This document shows, in pieces, positions 53,681-63,402 of a DNA stretch of 64,000 bases (positions are counted from its first letter, which is position 1; each line of letters opens with the position of its first letter). Both the position numbers and the translations under genes were made by a program. The notes below the pieces were generated by a model that saw only the letters and a list, made by a program, of their open reading frames with translations, was not told the origin of the DNA and did not search any database. The stretch is from Pelagomonas calceolata (taxonomy: Eukaryota; Sar; Pelagophyceae; Pelagomonadales; Pelagomonadaceae): positions 1,674,001 to 1,738,000 of the forward strand of contig CAKKNE010000003.1 of NCBI GenBank assembly GCA_918797485.1, given 5' to 3'.

Positions 53681-56110
53681 TTACGCAGACAGCTCTCTGA
53701 TGAGGCGCATGAGCTTCACGCGCGCCCCGACCGCCAGCCCGAGCTCCTTCAGGTCGTCCTCTTCTAAGGAGGAGAGCGTGTCGAGGTCGCAGATCTCCTC
53801 CTTCTTGAGGTCGGGAAGGATCCGGGCCAAACCGGCCGAGACGATGCGGGCCTCGAACTCCGACGCCGACGACCCGCCGCTGTGCACCGGCGGCGCGGGC
53901 GGCGGCGGCGGCATCGGCGGCGGCGCGGAGAAGAAGGACGAGGAGTACGTCGGCGGGACGCTCTCGGCCTTGGGCGGCGGCGCATAAGTCGGCTGCGCGT
54001 AGGCCGGCTGCGCGCGCTGCTCGCGCTCGTACGACTGGCGCGACGCCTCCAGCGCGCGCATGAGAGCCTCATCCTCGCCGGCCGCGTCGAGCGGCGACGG
54101 CCCCTGCACGTGCGGCGCGTAGTTCTCGGCGCGCGACGCCTCGAGCGCCCGCGCGAGGAGCTGGTCCTCCGACAGGCCGCCGCCGGTCCCGTAGTAGGCG
54201 CGCCGCTCGCGGCCCCGCTGGCGCGCGCGCGCCTCGGCCGCCGCGCCCGCGTCATCCCTCACTCCGACCACTCGACGCGAGCGGTCCAGCGTGACGAGCG
54301 TCGACTCCGCGTAGGCCCAGGCCCGCTGCTGCGAGTCCGCGTCGAGGCGCCGCTCGTTCTCGCGCAGCCGCCGCTTGAAGCGTGCGGCGAACTGGTTGAT
54401 CGGAAGGGGCCCGTCGGCGGCGAAGAGACCCGCCGCAACTCTAGCTGCGACCGCCTCGACCTCGTGCTGCGTGGCGCGGTGGCTGGCGTGCGTCGCGCCG
54501 GCCGTGGGCTCGGCCGCGCGCGCCGGCGGGTTCGGCCGCGCCGCCACCGCCGCCGCCACCGCCGCCGGCGCCGCGGCCGTCCGCGCCACGTCCAGCGCCG
54601 TGTCGCGGCCGTTCGGGGCGCGGCCGACGCGGAACGTCACGCGGTCGCCCGTCCGCAGGCCCGCGAGGCCCGCCCCGAGGCCGCTCTCGTGGACGAAGAG
54701 GTCCTCCTGGCCCGTCTCGCGGATGATGAAGCCGTGGCCGGCGCCGCGCGGCCCCTTCCACCACGCGACCGTGCCGGCCGCGCGCGAGCCCGGCGGCGCC
54801 CGCGGCGCCGGCGCCGGCGCCGACGCGCCCTCGCCGACGATCTCGATGTGGTTGTGCCCCCCCTGGTCCTCGACGAAGCGTAGCAAACCACCGCCGTGCG
54901 CCTTGATGTGCGCGGCCGTCCGCTTCGGCCGCGGCACAGAGGGGTGCGCCTCCCAGAAGAGGCTCAGGGCGCCGCCCTCGATGCGCGTTTTGCCCTGGCC
55001 GACGATGTAGGCATAGAGTGCGTCGACGAACGCGTCGCCCGACGCCCTCGCCGGCGCGGCCGCCGCCGCGGCCGCCGCCGCGGGGGCGACGTCGACGGCC
55101 GTGAAGTTCTTGAACCGGGCCGCCTTCGTGAGCGTGAACTCGACGCGGTCGCCGTCCCGGAGCGCGACGCCGCCGCGTACTTGCTTCCGCTCGAGGAAGG
55201 CCTCCTGGTTGCCCCGGCCGTCGGGCGCGTCCTTCTGCCGCTGCGCGCCGTCGACGCGAATCCAGCCCTTGTGACCGTCCCACTTGCGCACTCTCCCGAC
55301 GACGCGGCCCGGCGCCGGCGGCGCCACCGCCGCGTCGTCGTCGACGGAGGACTCGTCGTCGTCCTCGTCCTCGTCCTCGTCCTCGGACGTCTCCTCCGCC
55401 GCCGCCTCCTCGGGGGCCTTCGCGCAGGCCGCGATCATGCCCGCGAGGCCGCCGTCGTGCGACCGCTGGAGCGGCCGCTTCGGCTTCGTCGACGGCGCGG
55501 GCGCCGGCGCGCGCTCCGCGAGGATCCGCGCCGCGCGTCGCTCCTCGGCCCGCGCGCAGTCCTGCGAGCAGTAGCGCTCCGGGTCCCAGTCGCCCATGGA
55601 CGCGTCCCAGTCGTCGGCGCCGAGCACAAGCTCGCGGCAGCGCGTGCCGTCGTCCTTGACGCAGGCGCAGCGCTTCTTCCGCGCCGCCGGTTCCTCGTCG
55701 TCCTCCGCGTCCGCCGGCGCGCTCCAGACGATCTCGGCCTCGTCTTGGACCTCGGCCTCGGCGACGCCTCGGTAAGCGCTCACGAGGTTGTCGGCGACTG
55801 CCTCGGCCTCTGCGGCCTCCCGAAGAGTCCGCAGGCGCCGGCCCAACGCGTTCGCCCTGGGCTTGGCGTTCGGGCAGTTGCCCCGGTACATGAGCGGGCA
55901 GTCCTTGCCGCCGCCCTGCGTCTTCCACCGCAGCTTGTCCGGCACGGGCAGCCGGCAGAAGGGGCACTTGTGGCCCTTTCGCACCCCGAGCGTCCGCAGC
56001 TCGGCCTCGATCTGCGCGACCTCTTGCCCCGGCGTCCGCGAGATGTGGTCGGGCGCGCCCTGGCCCTTGAGGGCGACGACTGACGACCTCTGGCGGTCAT
56101 AGAGGGACAT
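53681..56110 (-). CDS. Multidomain RNA/ubiquitin-type protein: zinc fingers, two cold-shock domains, UIMs, SAM
   Basis: 809 residues from the ATG at 56110. In order: a Cys-rich finger (C49-x2-C52 ... C71 ... C79); a second treble-clef-like Cys cluster (about 148-185, CACVKDDGTRC ... YCSQDC); an acidic tract; cold-shock domain 1 (about 267-342); a winged-helix/LOTUS-like unit (about 358-427, FVDALYAYIVGQGKTRIEGG); cold-shock domain 2 (about 443-508, GFIIRETGQEDLFVHES); two ubiquitin-interacting motifs (EDQLLARALEASRAE and EDEALMRALEASRQS); a proline tract; and a SAM domain (about 745-809, ending LKELGLAVGARVKLMRLIREL). Cold-shock and SAM domains bind RNA in other proteins. I infer an mRNP factor linking RNA and ubiquitin. 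A second cold-shock gene is next to it on the same strand. Confidence 0.82.
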   Translation of the reverse strand: MSLYDRQRSSVVALKGQGAPDHISRTPGQEVAQIEAELRTLGVRKGHKCPFCRLPVPDKLRWKTQGGGKDCPLMYRGNCPNAKPRANALGRRLRTLREAAEAEAVADNLVSAYRGVAEAEVQDEAEIVWSAPADAEDDEEPAARKKRCACVKDDGTRCRELVLGADDWDASMGDWDPERYCSQDCARAEERRAARILAERAPAPAPSTKPKRPLQRSHDGGLAGMIAACAKAPEEAAAEETSEDEDEDEDDDESSVDDDAAVAPPAPGRVVGRVRKWDGHKGWIRVDGAQRQKDAPDGRGNQEAFLERKQVRGGVALRDGDRVEFTLTKAARFKNFTAVDVAPAAAAAAAAAPARASGDAFVDALYAYIVGQGKTRIEGGALSLFWEAHPSVPRPKRTAAHIKAHGGGLLRFVEDQGGHNHIEIVGEGASAPAPAPRAPPGSRAAGTVAWWKGPRGAGHGFIIRETGQEDLFVHESGLGAGLAGLRTGDRVTFRVGRAPNGRDTALDVARTAAAPAAVAAAVAARPNPPARAAEPTAGATHASHRATQHEVEAVAARVAAGLFAADGPLPINQFAARFKRRLRENERRLDADSQQRAWAYAESTLVTLDRSRRVVGVRDDAGAAAEARARQRGRERRAYYGTGGGLSEDQLLARALEASRAENYAPHVQGPSPLDAAGEDEALMRALEASRQSYEREQRAQPAYAQPTYAPPPKAESVPPTYSSSFFSAPPPMPPPPPAPPVHSGGSSASEFEARIVSAGLARILPDLKKEEICDLDTLSSLEEDDLKELGLAVGARVKLMRLIRELSA

Positions 56111-56694
56111 GTTCGTGTTTGGTCGGTCAGGCGCACGTGCGGTATTGCTCAGGCACGGCGCTGCGGCGGCGTCGCGGCGCCGCTATTGAGAGGCTGGGTC
56201 CTGTGCTAATATAGCCTTGCCAGTTCTCCCTGCTGCGGTGCAGCGAATGGCGCGCCGCTATTGCGCAAGGACGAACGAGCGTCCGGCGTGTCAGATGCGC
56301 ACTGGTCGCGTCGCGCGCGCGCTTGGCCGCAAGTCGCAGAGTCGACTCGTCGACCTGCGCCTGAGCCGCATCCTTCCCGCCCCGACGCCTCCGAGCGAAA
56401 GACACAGGAGTCAGTAGAAGAAGGCGTCTGTCGCAGACCAGACAGGGCGGAGAACCAAAAAAAAAAAAAAACACACCGCGGGCGGCCGCGGCCGTCAAGG
56501 ACCGAGGCAGTCCTAGCACCGTAACATCGACTAAACCGAGGCAGTGGCCGAGGCCACGAAAGAGAGACGCTAGATAGACCACAAAAAAGGTTAACGGGGG
56601 AGGGATCAGGGGGCGGAGGCGGGGGGAGGTTCCTAGCTACTAGTCGTTCGTTCGTCGTTCTTTCGCACGGCGTGCGGGTCACATTTTTCGAGAA
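56111..56694. other. Intergenic region between two cold-shock genes
   Basis: 5' flank of the cold-shock/SAM gene and 3' flank of the two-cold-shock gene, 584 bp. Contains an A14 run at 56457-56470 and GTCGTTCGTTCGTCGTTC at about 56643. No palindrome or RNA gene recognised. Confidence 0.4.
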
Positions 56695-58023
56695 TCAGGC
56701 GGCGGCGGCGGGCGCCGGCGATAGAACCGTCACGTCGACGGCCTTGACGCGGTCCTTGAACTTGGCCACCGCGTACTCGACGCGGTCGCCCTCCTCGATC
56801 GCGCCGTCCCGCAAGTCCGACGCGTGCACAAAGATGTCCGAGGCGCCGCCCTCGTCGGGCTTGATGAAGCCGTGCCTTTTTTTAAGGATGTACCAGAGGC
56901 AGACGCCCGTCTTGCGCTTTTGTGAAATGCCCTGGTCTTTTTTTTCGCCATCACCTGAATTAGTGGGAGCGGGCCGCGGCGGCGACGGCGGCGGCGCTGG
57001 CCTCTTGGTGACCAAGGGCGCGGGCGCGACGACGGGCGGAGTCACCAGAGACGACGGCACCGCGGAGGCGCCCCAGGCCGCCGGCGCCGCGGGCCGCGCC
57101 GCGCCGCCGAGCGAGGGAAAGTCCGTAGGATCAAACACGGGCACCTCCTCCTCCTGCGTCCCATCACTGGCATCCTCCTCCGGAGTCGTGGAGACGATCT
57201 GCGAGATGGGCACGACGTCGATCGCCTTGTTCCGGTCCTTGAACTGGGCCACGGCGTACTCCACCCTATCACCCTCCTCGATACTCACACCATCTCTCAA
57301 GTCGGAAGCATGAACAAAAATGTCGCCGCCCTCGTCCTGTCGAATAAAACCCATTTTTTTGCTGGGCTCGAACCAGGCGCAGACGCCGCACTTGCGGCCG
57401 TCCTTGGGTTTATGGGGAGGCGGCGGCGGCTTCGGCGGCTCGCTCACGGCCGGCGCCGCTTGGGCCGCCGCGAGGGCGGCGGGCGGCTCTTGGCCTAGGG
57501 TCTGCGCCGTCACGGGCGCGGCGGGCGTCACCCACTGCTGCGCCGGTTCTTTGATCCCCGTCGCCACCCCCAGAGACGGGAAGTCCGCGGCCGAGAAGGC
57601 CGGCGTCTCCGCGGGCGCCGCGCGCGGCGACGCGTCGCCGTTCTCGTCGGCCGCCGCCGCGTCGCCGTTGTCGCCGTCGCGCCGGCCGCCGCGCCGCCCG
57701 CGCGCGGAACCGCGCCGCCGCCGCCGCGTCCGCTGCGGCGCATCGCCGGCCGGCGGGAGGAGCGTCGGGGCGTAGCCCGGGTACATGACCGGCGGGCCCC
57801 CGTAGTAGCCGTAGTTCGCGGCGTACATCGGTACTCCACCGGCGTAGTAGGGATTGGGCATGTTCGGGTCGGCCGCGTAGTAGAACTGCTGCTGCTGCGC
57901 CGCGAGCGCGGCCGCCTGCTGCTGCTGCATCACGGCTTGCTGTTCCGCCGTCAGAGCGGGGGGCGCCTCGGGCGCGGGCGGCGGCGGCGGCGCCTCGACG
58001 GCGGCGGGGGCCGTGTCTGCCAT
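56695..58023 (-). CDS. Protein with two cold-shock domains and FPSLG motifs
   Basis: 442 residues from the ATG at 58023. A Pro/Gln/Tyr-rich start (QQQQAAALAAQQQQFYY, NPYYAGGVPMYAANYGYYGG) is prion-like and probably disordered. A basic RGG-type stretch follows (RTRRRRRGSARGRRGGRRDG). Two cold-shock domains (about 210-270, KKMGFIRQDEGGDIFVHASD; and about 375-435, KKRHGFIKPDEGGASDIFVHA) have the RNP1-like G-F-I and RNP2-like D-I-F-V-H motifs. Each is preceded by an F-x-x-x-D-FPSLG peptide (FSAADFPSLG, FDPTDFPSLGG), a motif seen in several mRNP proteins. Probable single-stranded-RNA-binding regulator, perhaps in RNP granules. The duplicated FPSLG plus CSD unit suggests internal duplication. Confidence 0.87.
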   Translation of the reverse strand: MADTAPAAVEAPPPPPAPEAPPALTAEQQAVMQQQQAAALAAQQQQFYYAADPNMPNPYYAGGVPMYAANYGYYGGPPVMYPGYAPTLLPPAGDAPQRTRRRRRGSARGRRGGRRDGDNGDAAAADENGDASPRAAPAETPAFSAADFPSLGVATGIKEPAQQWVTPAAPVTAQTLGQEPPAALAAAQAAPAVSEPPKPPPPPHKPKDGRKCGVCAWFEPSKKMGFIRQDEGGDIFVHASDLRDGVSIEEGDRVEYAVAQFKDRNKAIDVVPISQIVSTTPEEDASDGTQEEEVPVFDPTDFPSLGGAARPAAPAAWGASAVPSSLVTPPVVAPAPLVTKRPAPPPSPPRPAPTNSGDGEKKDQGISQKRKTGVCLWYILKKRHGFIKPDEGGASDIFVHASDLRDGAIEEGDRVEYAVAKFKDRVKAVDVTVLSPAPAAAA

Positions 58024-59067
58024 GCTGCTGCTTGCGTTTGTTCAGTGAGCTCTGCTGCTGCTTGCTTGTGTTCAATGAGCTCAAGAGCGGGGCGCGCGCG
58101 GTATCTGGCTCCAATAACTGCCTAACGGGCCCGCTCGCCGCGTTTTTTTTGTCTCAGAACGCTGTAACGTCTCGTGCGGCGCGCGCACGACGTATCAAGC
58201 GCGTGGCTGGGGCAGCGTCGTCCGTTTGGAGGGGCAGCGACGACCAAAACCCAAAACTGCGACAAAAGCACGGGGCGATGCGTCCGTTGAGGGGAAATGG
58301 CGGGTGCGGTTGTTTGAGTATCCTTCAGTTCGCTAATGGTCCAAAGAGATCAATGGGACACTTACTGGGGGGCGAAAAAATAATTTTTTAATTTCGCGAT
58401 ATGGACGGTCCCGCCATGACGGCCGCGTCGGTGGAATCCTGTCGGTTCGTGGCCCGGAGGTCTCCCGGGGGTCGTTTTTGGTCGGTAGCAGACGTGCGCA
58501 AGCGCCTATGCCGCCTACGCCGCCGCTTCTAGAGTAAGATACATCTCCCATGGTCCTTGGCGCTATACCTCTATTGGCCATGATCTGCCAAAGATTTCGA
58601 TCCAGAGCTCTCTGGAGAGCCCCAAACGCTGATTATGCGGTATCGGCGACTACCTGACATCAGACCTATCCCGGAGGGAGTCCGCGAGCCGATCTACATA
58701 CGAAAAAAGTAAATAATTCGGGCCCGATCGCGCCCCGTTCCCGTCAAAAACGTCAATTACCCGAGGGCCCCCAGTAGTCGCCGTAGCGGTCTCGCTGGGT
58801 CCCATACTACCCCACCGATAGTCAATTACAAGTATATGACATCTACACTACGAGAAGGGTACTTTTGGCTGCCCACGCTCGGGACGTGAACATCTTGATC
58901 TGGACCTCGCGCAAGTCGGTCGATCATGGAACAAATGATCGCTTCATGGTCCATGGTAATGGTACACGGGCTGATGCTCTCAGGTCCAAGTAATTCGCCA
59001 AAATTAAGGAGATCGTGGGCTCTCGGGATGGCCGAGCCGCGCGGAGCATCGTGCGTACGAGCGCCTC
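58024..59067. other. Gene-poor, lower-GC stretch
   Basis: About 1 kb with visibly lower GC than the rest and no sustained frame on either strand. Includes AT-rich patches at 58375-58395 (AATAATTTTTTAATTT) and 58707-58720. No terminal repeats, introner ends or palindrome of the known families found. It may be remains of a lost gene or element, or a large regulatory gap. Confidence 0.4.
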
Positions 59068-59457
59068 ATGCGCGAGCGGTGGGGGATTCACCACGAGGGG
59101 GAGTGCCACTGGTTCGCGAACCTGGCACGCCTCGTGGGCGTGCCGCTCGAGGCGCTTCGCTTCGACCCGACGAAGCGCCGCGCATATGCCGTGGGCGCCG
59201 CGCTCGGCGCCGCGCACGACGTCCTCGTGACGCGTTTCGAGGACATGCGAGACCTCCCGGAGATCGTCCGCGACGTCGTGCCCGAGTTTGCTCCGGACTT
59301 TCAGCGGGTGAGCGTCCACGAGGGGTCGCATGCTCCGGCGGCCGTGGAGGCCCGGAAGTTCCGCGCGCGCGCGGCGAGGCTCGTCGCGGCGAACTACACC
59401 CACCGCTTCGCCGCGTGCGACACGAGCCGCTTCTACCCGAACGCCACCCGCAACTAG
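59068..59457 (+). pseudogene. Fragmentary gene: C-terminal part of an unknown globular protein
   Basis: 129 residues from the ATG at 59068, open back to a stop at 59005. The reading looks truly coding: ECHWFANLARLVGVPLEALR, AHDVLVTRFEDMRDLPEIVR, VVPEFAPDFQRVSVHEGSH and CDTSRFYPNATRN. It reads like the C-terminal third of a larger enzyme (a sulfotransferase- or glycosyltransferase-like ending is conceivable), with the N-terminal part missing in the low-GC stretch upstream. Either a truncated relic, or an exon whose upstream exons I cannot find. No introner end was found 5' of it. Confidence 0.4.
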
Positions 59458-59559
59458 GTACCTTCGGGTATCGGCAGAACCTCCGAGTCGGCGGCGCCCC
59501 AGAACACACGCGGCAAAAACAAAACCCGGGAATGATAAGAAAAAATCACAAAACTACTG

Positions 59560-62500
59560 TTAAACCAGCGCCGCAAGCGCGTTGCGAGTCGCCGCGTCCA
59601 CGACGGCTGCCTCGTCGACGGCCTTCTGCGCCGCCGCCCGCGCGGCGGCCATGTCGTTTCCGTACCGCCGCGCGACGCGTGCGGAACGGTCGCCCGAGAG
59701 GACGGCCACGGCCCAGCCCGGCGGCGGCCGCGCCGCCGCGACCTGGGCGAGCGCCGCCTGGAGCCCCCGCCGCGCGGCGGCGTCGGGCAGGAGCGCCCAG
59801 GCCGTCGCGTGCGCCGGCCGCGCCTCCGCGACGTCGAGATAGAGGGGCAGGCCGCCCATGGCCGCCATCGCGAGCTGCTGGTCCTGGCAGCGCGCGTAGA
59901 CGCGGAACGCTGCCGCCACCTGTGGAAATCAACCAGTGAGTTCCACACATATGCGTCGATGGCGTGGGGCGCCCGAAGTTTGATTTCCACACAGGCTGCG
60001 ACAGCGTTCTCGAAGGCCATGTCGGACGCGCCGCACTCGCCGTCGCGCGGGTACTGGGCCAGGGCCGCCACGAGCGCCCGCGGGGCGTCCGGCACGGCCG
60101 CGCCCGCGTCGGCGAGGACCCCGAGGCCCCAGGTGCCCGCCTGGCGCAGAGCTGCGTGGGGCGACGTGGAAGCCGCGACCTGTGTGGAAATCAAATGTCG
60201 CGGCGCATCTCCTCCCATGGCCCAATCATGACCTCCACGCAATCGACGCGACGCCTGCTCGACGGCGTGGCGGTGTCGATTCCTCACCGCTCGACGGAGC
60301 CAGCACGGCCGCTTCATCGTCGAGAAATGACTTCATGAAGAATTATCGTGTGCACGCGACACACTGGTTGATTTCCACACAGGCAGCAACGCAGGCCCGC
60401 GCGAGCGGCTCGGACAGCGCCCCCTGGCCGCCCTTGACCGCCTCGGCCGCGAGGCAGATGGCCCAGGCCCGGAGCTCGCGGTGCAGGGCGTCCTCGTCCG
60501 CCGCCGGGCCTAGATGGGGCCCCGCCACGCCGACGATGCAGGCCGCGACGTCGGCGGCGGCCGGCGCGCGCGCGAGCGCGGCCGCGAGCCCCGCCGCGCA
60601 GCACTCCAGCAGGTCGCGCTCCGCCTGCGTCGCCGAGCCCACCTCGTCGTCCTCCTCGTCGTCGTCGCTCTCCCCCGCCAGGTCCCGCCGCTCGCGCCGC
60701 CGCGCGCACGACGCGCGGGCCGCGCTCGCGAGGGCCCGGGCCGCCGTCGCCGCGAAGTCGGCCGCGCGCGTCGCCTTGAGCGCGTCGCGCAGCGCCTCGC
60801 AGACCAACGACAGCGCCTCGACGGCCCGCAGGGCGCCGGCGCGCGACGCGTCGGCGCCGGCGTCGCTCGCGTCGGCGTCCGCGTCGTAGCTGACGAGCTC
60901 GGCGCCGCCGCAGCGGTCGTTCAGGGACGCGACCTGCCCGCAGAGACACGGCGCCGCGGTCGCCGCGACGTCCGCTACGGCCGCGAGGCACGACAGCGCG
61001 CCGGCCGCCACCGACACCAGGGTCGGCGCGAACCGGACCCACTCGAGCTCGAGCGCGCGGCAGATGCGCGCCGCCACCGCCGGCGCGTCGAGCCCCGCGG
61101 CGTTGCGGCGCCGCTTCACGATCTCGTACACCGCTCAGAACGCGACCTCGTGCGTCTGGAGCCGGCCGGCGTCGACCACCACGTACTTGACGGCCTCCTT
61201 CGTGCTCACGCAGGTCACGACCTCAAAGTCGGCCTGGTCCTGCGCGCGGCTCCGCGCCGCGCGCAGCGTCGAGAAGACGTCGCACGCGACGCCCCTCGTG
61301 CAATCCGCGAGCGCCGCGTCGACGGCGCGCGCCGCGAGCGCCACGCGCGTCGCGTCGTCGTCGGAGCTCAGCGCCGCGTCGCAGTACCGCGCCGCGGCCG
61401 CGAGGACGCGCCGCTGCAAGGCGCGGTGCGCCGCGCCGTCGTCGCGTTCTATGAGCAAAGACGCGCAGACGCCGCCCCCGAGCTCCACCGCGCCTTTCAC
61501 ATTCTCGTTCGCCACGGCGCACGCTTTGGAGGACAGCGCGTGGGCCTCGACGAGGCGGCCGACGAGGTTCGACAGCACGGGCGCCGCCTCGGGGTCCAGG
61601 GGCCGCGGCACGTCGAGGGTCCGCAGGGCCGCGCCCAGCGCCTCGCAGATGTTGGAGGGACTGCGCACGACCGCCGCGAGCCGCCCGAGCGCCAGCGCGC
61701 ACCGCGCGCCGCACGCCAGTTTTGAGTCGTCGGCGGGCGGCAAGCACGCCGCGAGCAGCGCCGACGCCGCGGTCGTGAGGGGCGCCTCCAGTTCTACAGG
61801 GGGCGCGCCGACGCGCGGCTCGCAGCACCGCGCCAGTAATAGAGCCGCCTCCGTCGCGACGCGGACGTTCTGATGAGCGTCGAGCGCGGCGCCGCAGGCC
61901 GGGAAGACGCGGCCACCGAAGCTCTGGGCGAAGCTCCGGCCCTGCACCGGGCCGAGCAGCCGGTCATTATCGTCGTCGAGGCCCGCCCAGTAGTCGTCGT
62001 CATCAAGCGGCGCGGCGCCGGGCTGCGCCGCCAAGCACAAGCGCGACAAGCACCGGAACGCGCGGTCCCGCGCCACCGCATCAACGTCCTGGGCCGCCAC
62101 CGTGGCGAGCACCCCGCAGATGCGCCGTCCCACGTCGTCTAGGACGTCGTCGGAACTCGCGTCCCGCGCGAGCACTTCCACCACCAGACACGCGGCCCGC
62201 TTCTCTTCGACGGGCTTGTCCGTCAGGGCGGCGACGGCGCCCGTCACCGCCGAACCTAATAACCGAGCGCTCCCGACGACGTTCGCCGCTCTAGCTAGAG
62301 TCGCCGCCGCCGCCGCCGCGAGCGGCGCGTACGCCTCCAAATCGGCGCACGCGTCGTCGTCGTCGTCGTCCGCATCGTCGTCGTCCGCCCTCGTCGCTTG
62401 CCGCGTCGCCCACGCGTCCTCGTCGATGTCCCGAAAGCCCTTCGCCGCCGCGCGGGCCGCCAGCGGCGCGACGGCCTCCGCGAGCGTGTACGAAAAGTCG

Positions 62501-63402
62501 CGGCGCCAGTAGGCCGCCGCTTCTAGAAGTGAGGCCAGCACCTCGAGCGCCGTCGACCGGACGTCGTCTCCCATAGTTTCGCTCGAGACGCACTGGCCGC
62601 ACGCGTCGGCGAGCGCCTCCGCGGCGCCGGGGACCTCGAAGAGCGCCCGCGCCTTCGCGGGTAGAAAGGACGTCCACGACACGAGGGGCTCGTCGAACAA
62701 TAGGGCGGCGCTCGTCAGGATCTCGGACGCGGGCCCGTCGCCGCCGGCGAGCGCCGCCGCCGTCAGGATCGCGGCCACGGCCGGCACGAGGCGCTTCGCG
62801 ACGTGCTGGCGCGCCGGTTCACTTTCGACCTCGCCCGTCAAGGCCAGCGCCGCGCGGCACGCGGCGACGGCCGAACTCGGGGACGCGAGGCCCGCCTCGA
62901 TGCACGTGGAGGCGCGCGGGAACCGCTCACCTAATACTCTCGGAGACGCCTCCTGGGTCGCCCTCTCTAAAATGCGCAGCGCCGCGGCGTGGCCCGGCGC
63001 TGCGATGCATCGTTCGAGGATCAGCGTGTTCGCGTCCTCGTCCGCGTCGTCCAACCCGAGGCCCTGCTGGACGAGGGCGGCGCAGTTTTCGACGGCGGCC
63101 TTGGACGACGGGCCCGTCGTCCCGAATGCTTGCGCGAGCATCGCTTCGGCCGCGCCGCGTCTGATATCGACGGCGACGCCGGGCCAGCGCGTCGCGACGA
63201 CGCGCCGCAGGAGCGTGAAGGCCAGCAGGCGCGCGCCGCCCGCACTGACGTCGCAGCAGAGCCCGAGGAGGCCCGCGGCGCAGGCGTCGGGGTCCTGCTC
63301 GAGCCAGTCTTCGTATTTTACTTCTGCCACTCGTCTCACGTCGTTTTCTGGGGAGAGCATTTCTTGCAATAGTTGCAGCGGCGAGGCTGGGGCGCGGGCC
63401 AT
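59560..63402 (-). CDS. Importin-beta family karyopherin (IPO5/Kap121-like), with an in-frame TGA
   Basis: Exons (minus) 63402-60391, 60179-60003 and 59919-59560: 1,183 codons including the final stop, near IPO5 (about 1,100). The N-terminus LQLLQEMLSPENDVRRVAE, then LLAFTLLRRVVATRWP, matches IPO5 (LLSPDNVVRKQAE...AAVLLRRLL). HEAT repeats run throughout. Acidic DDDDADDDDDD and GESDDDEEDDEVG inserts sit where IPO5 has acidic loops. The end (ALRQAGTWGLGVLADAGA, then FENAVAAAFRVYARC) matches IPO5 (RQAAAYGLGVMAQYGGD...TENCISAVGKI). A TGA at 61137-61135 interrupts an otherwise unbroken frame (THEVAF-TGA-AVYEIVK). Kap121-type importins carry ribosomal proteins and histones into the nucleus. Selenocysteine, readthrough, a nonsense allele and a sequence error are all possible. 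Confidence 0.85.
59920..60002 (-). mobile_element. Introner IE8 (intron, phase 0)
   Basis: 83-nt intron on the minus strand: GTCGCAGC-CTGTGTGGAAATCAAAC ... GGTTGATTTCCACAG, next exon GTGGCGGC (duplication 6/8). Sense core CCACGCCATCGACGC. Its removal joins FENA to VAAAFRVY in the importin. Confidence 0.94.
60180..60390 (-). mobile_element. Introner IE9 (longest, 211-nt intron, phase 0)
   Basis: Minus strand: GTTGCTGC-CTGTGTGGAAATCAACC ... ACATTTGATTTCCACACAG, next exon GTCGCGGC (duplication 6/8). Core antisense. It carries about 60 nt of extra sequence between the core and one end that no other copy here has. Removal joins ARAC to VAASTSPH. Unspliced, the frame ends in the element. Confidence 0.94.
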
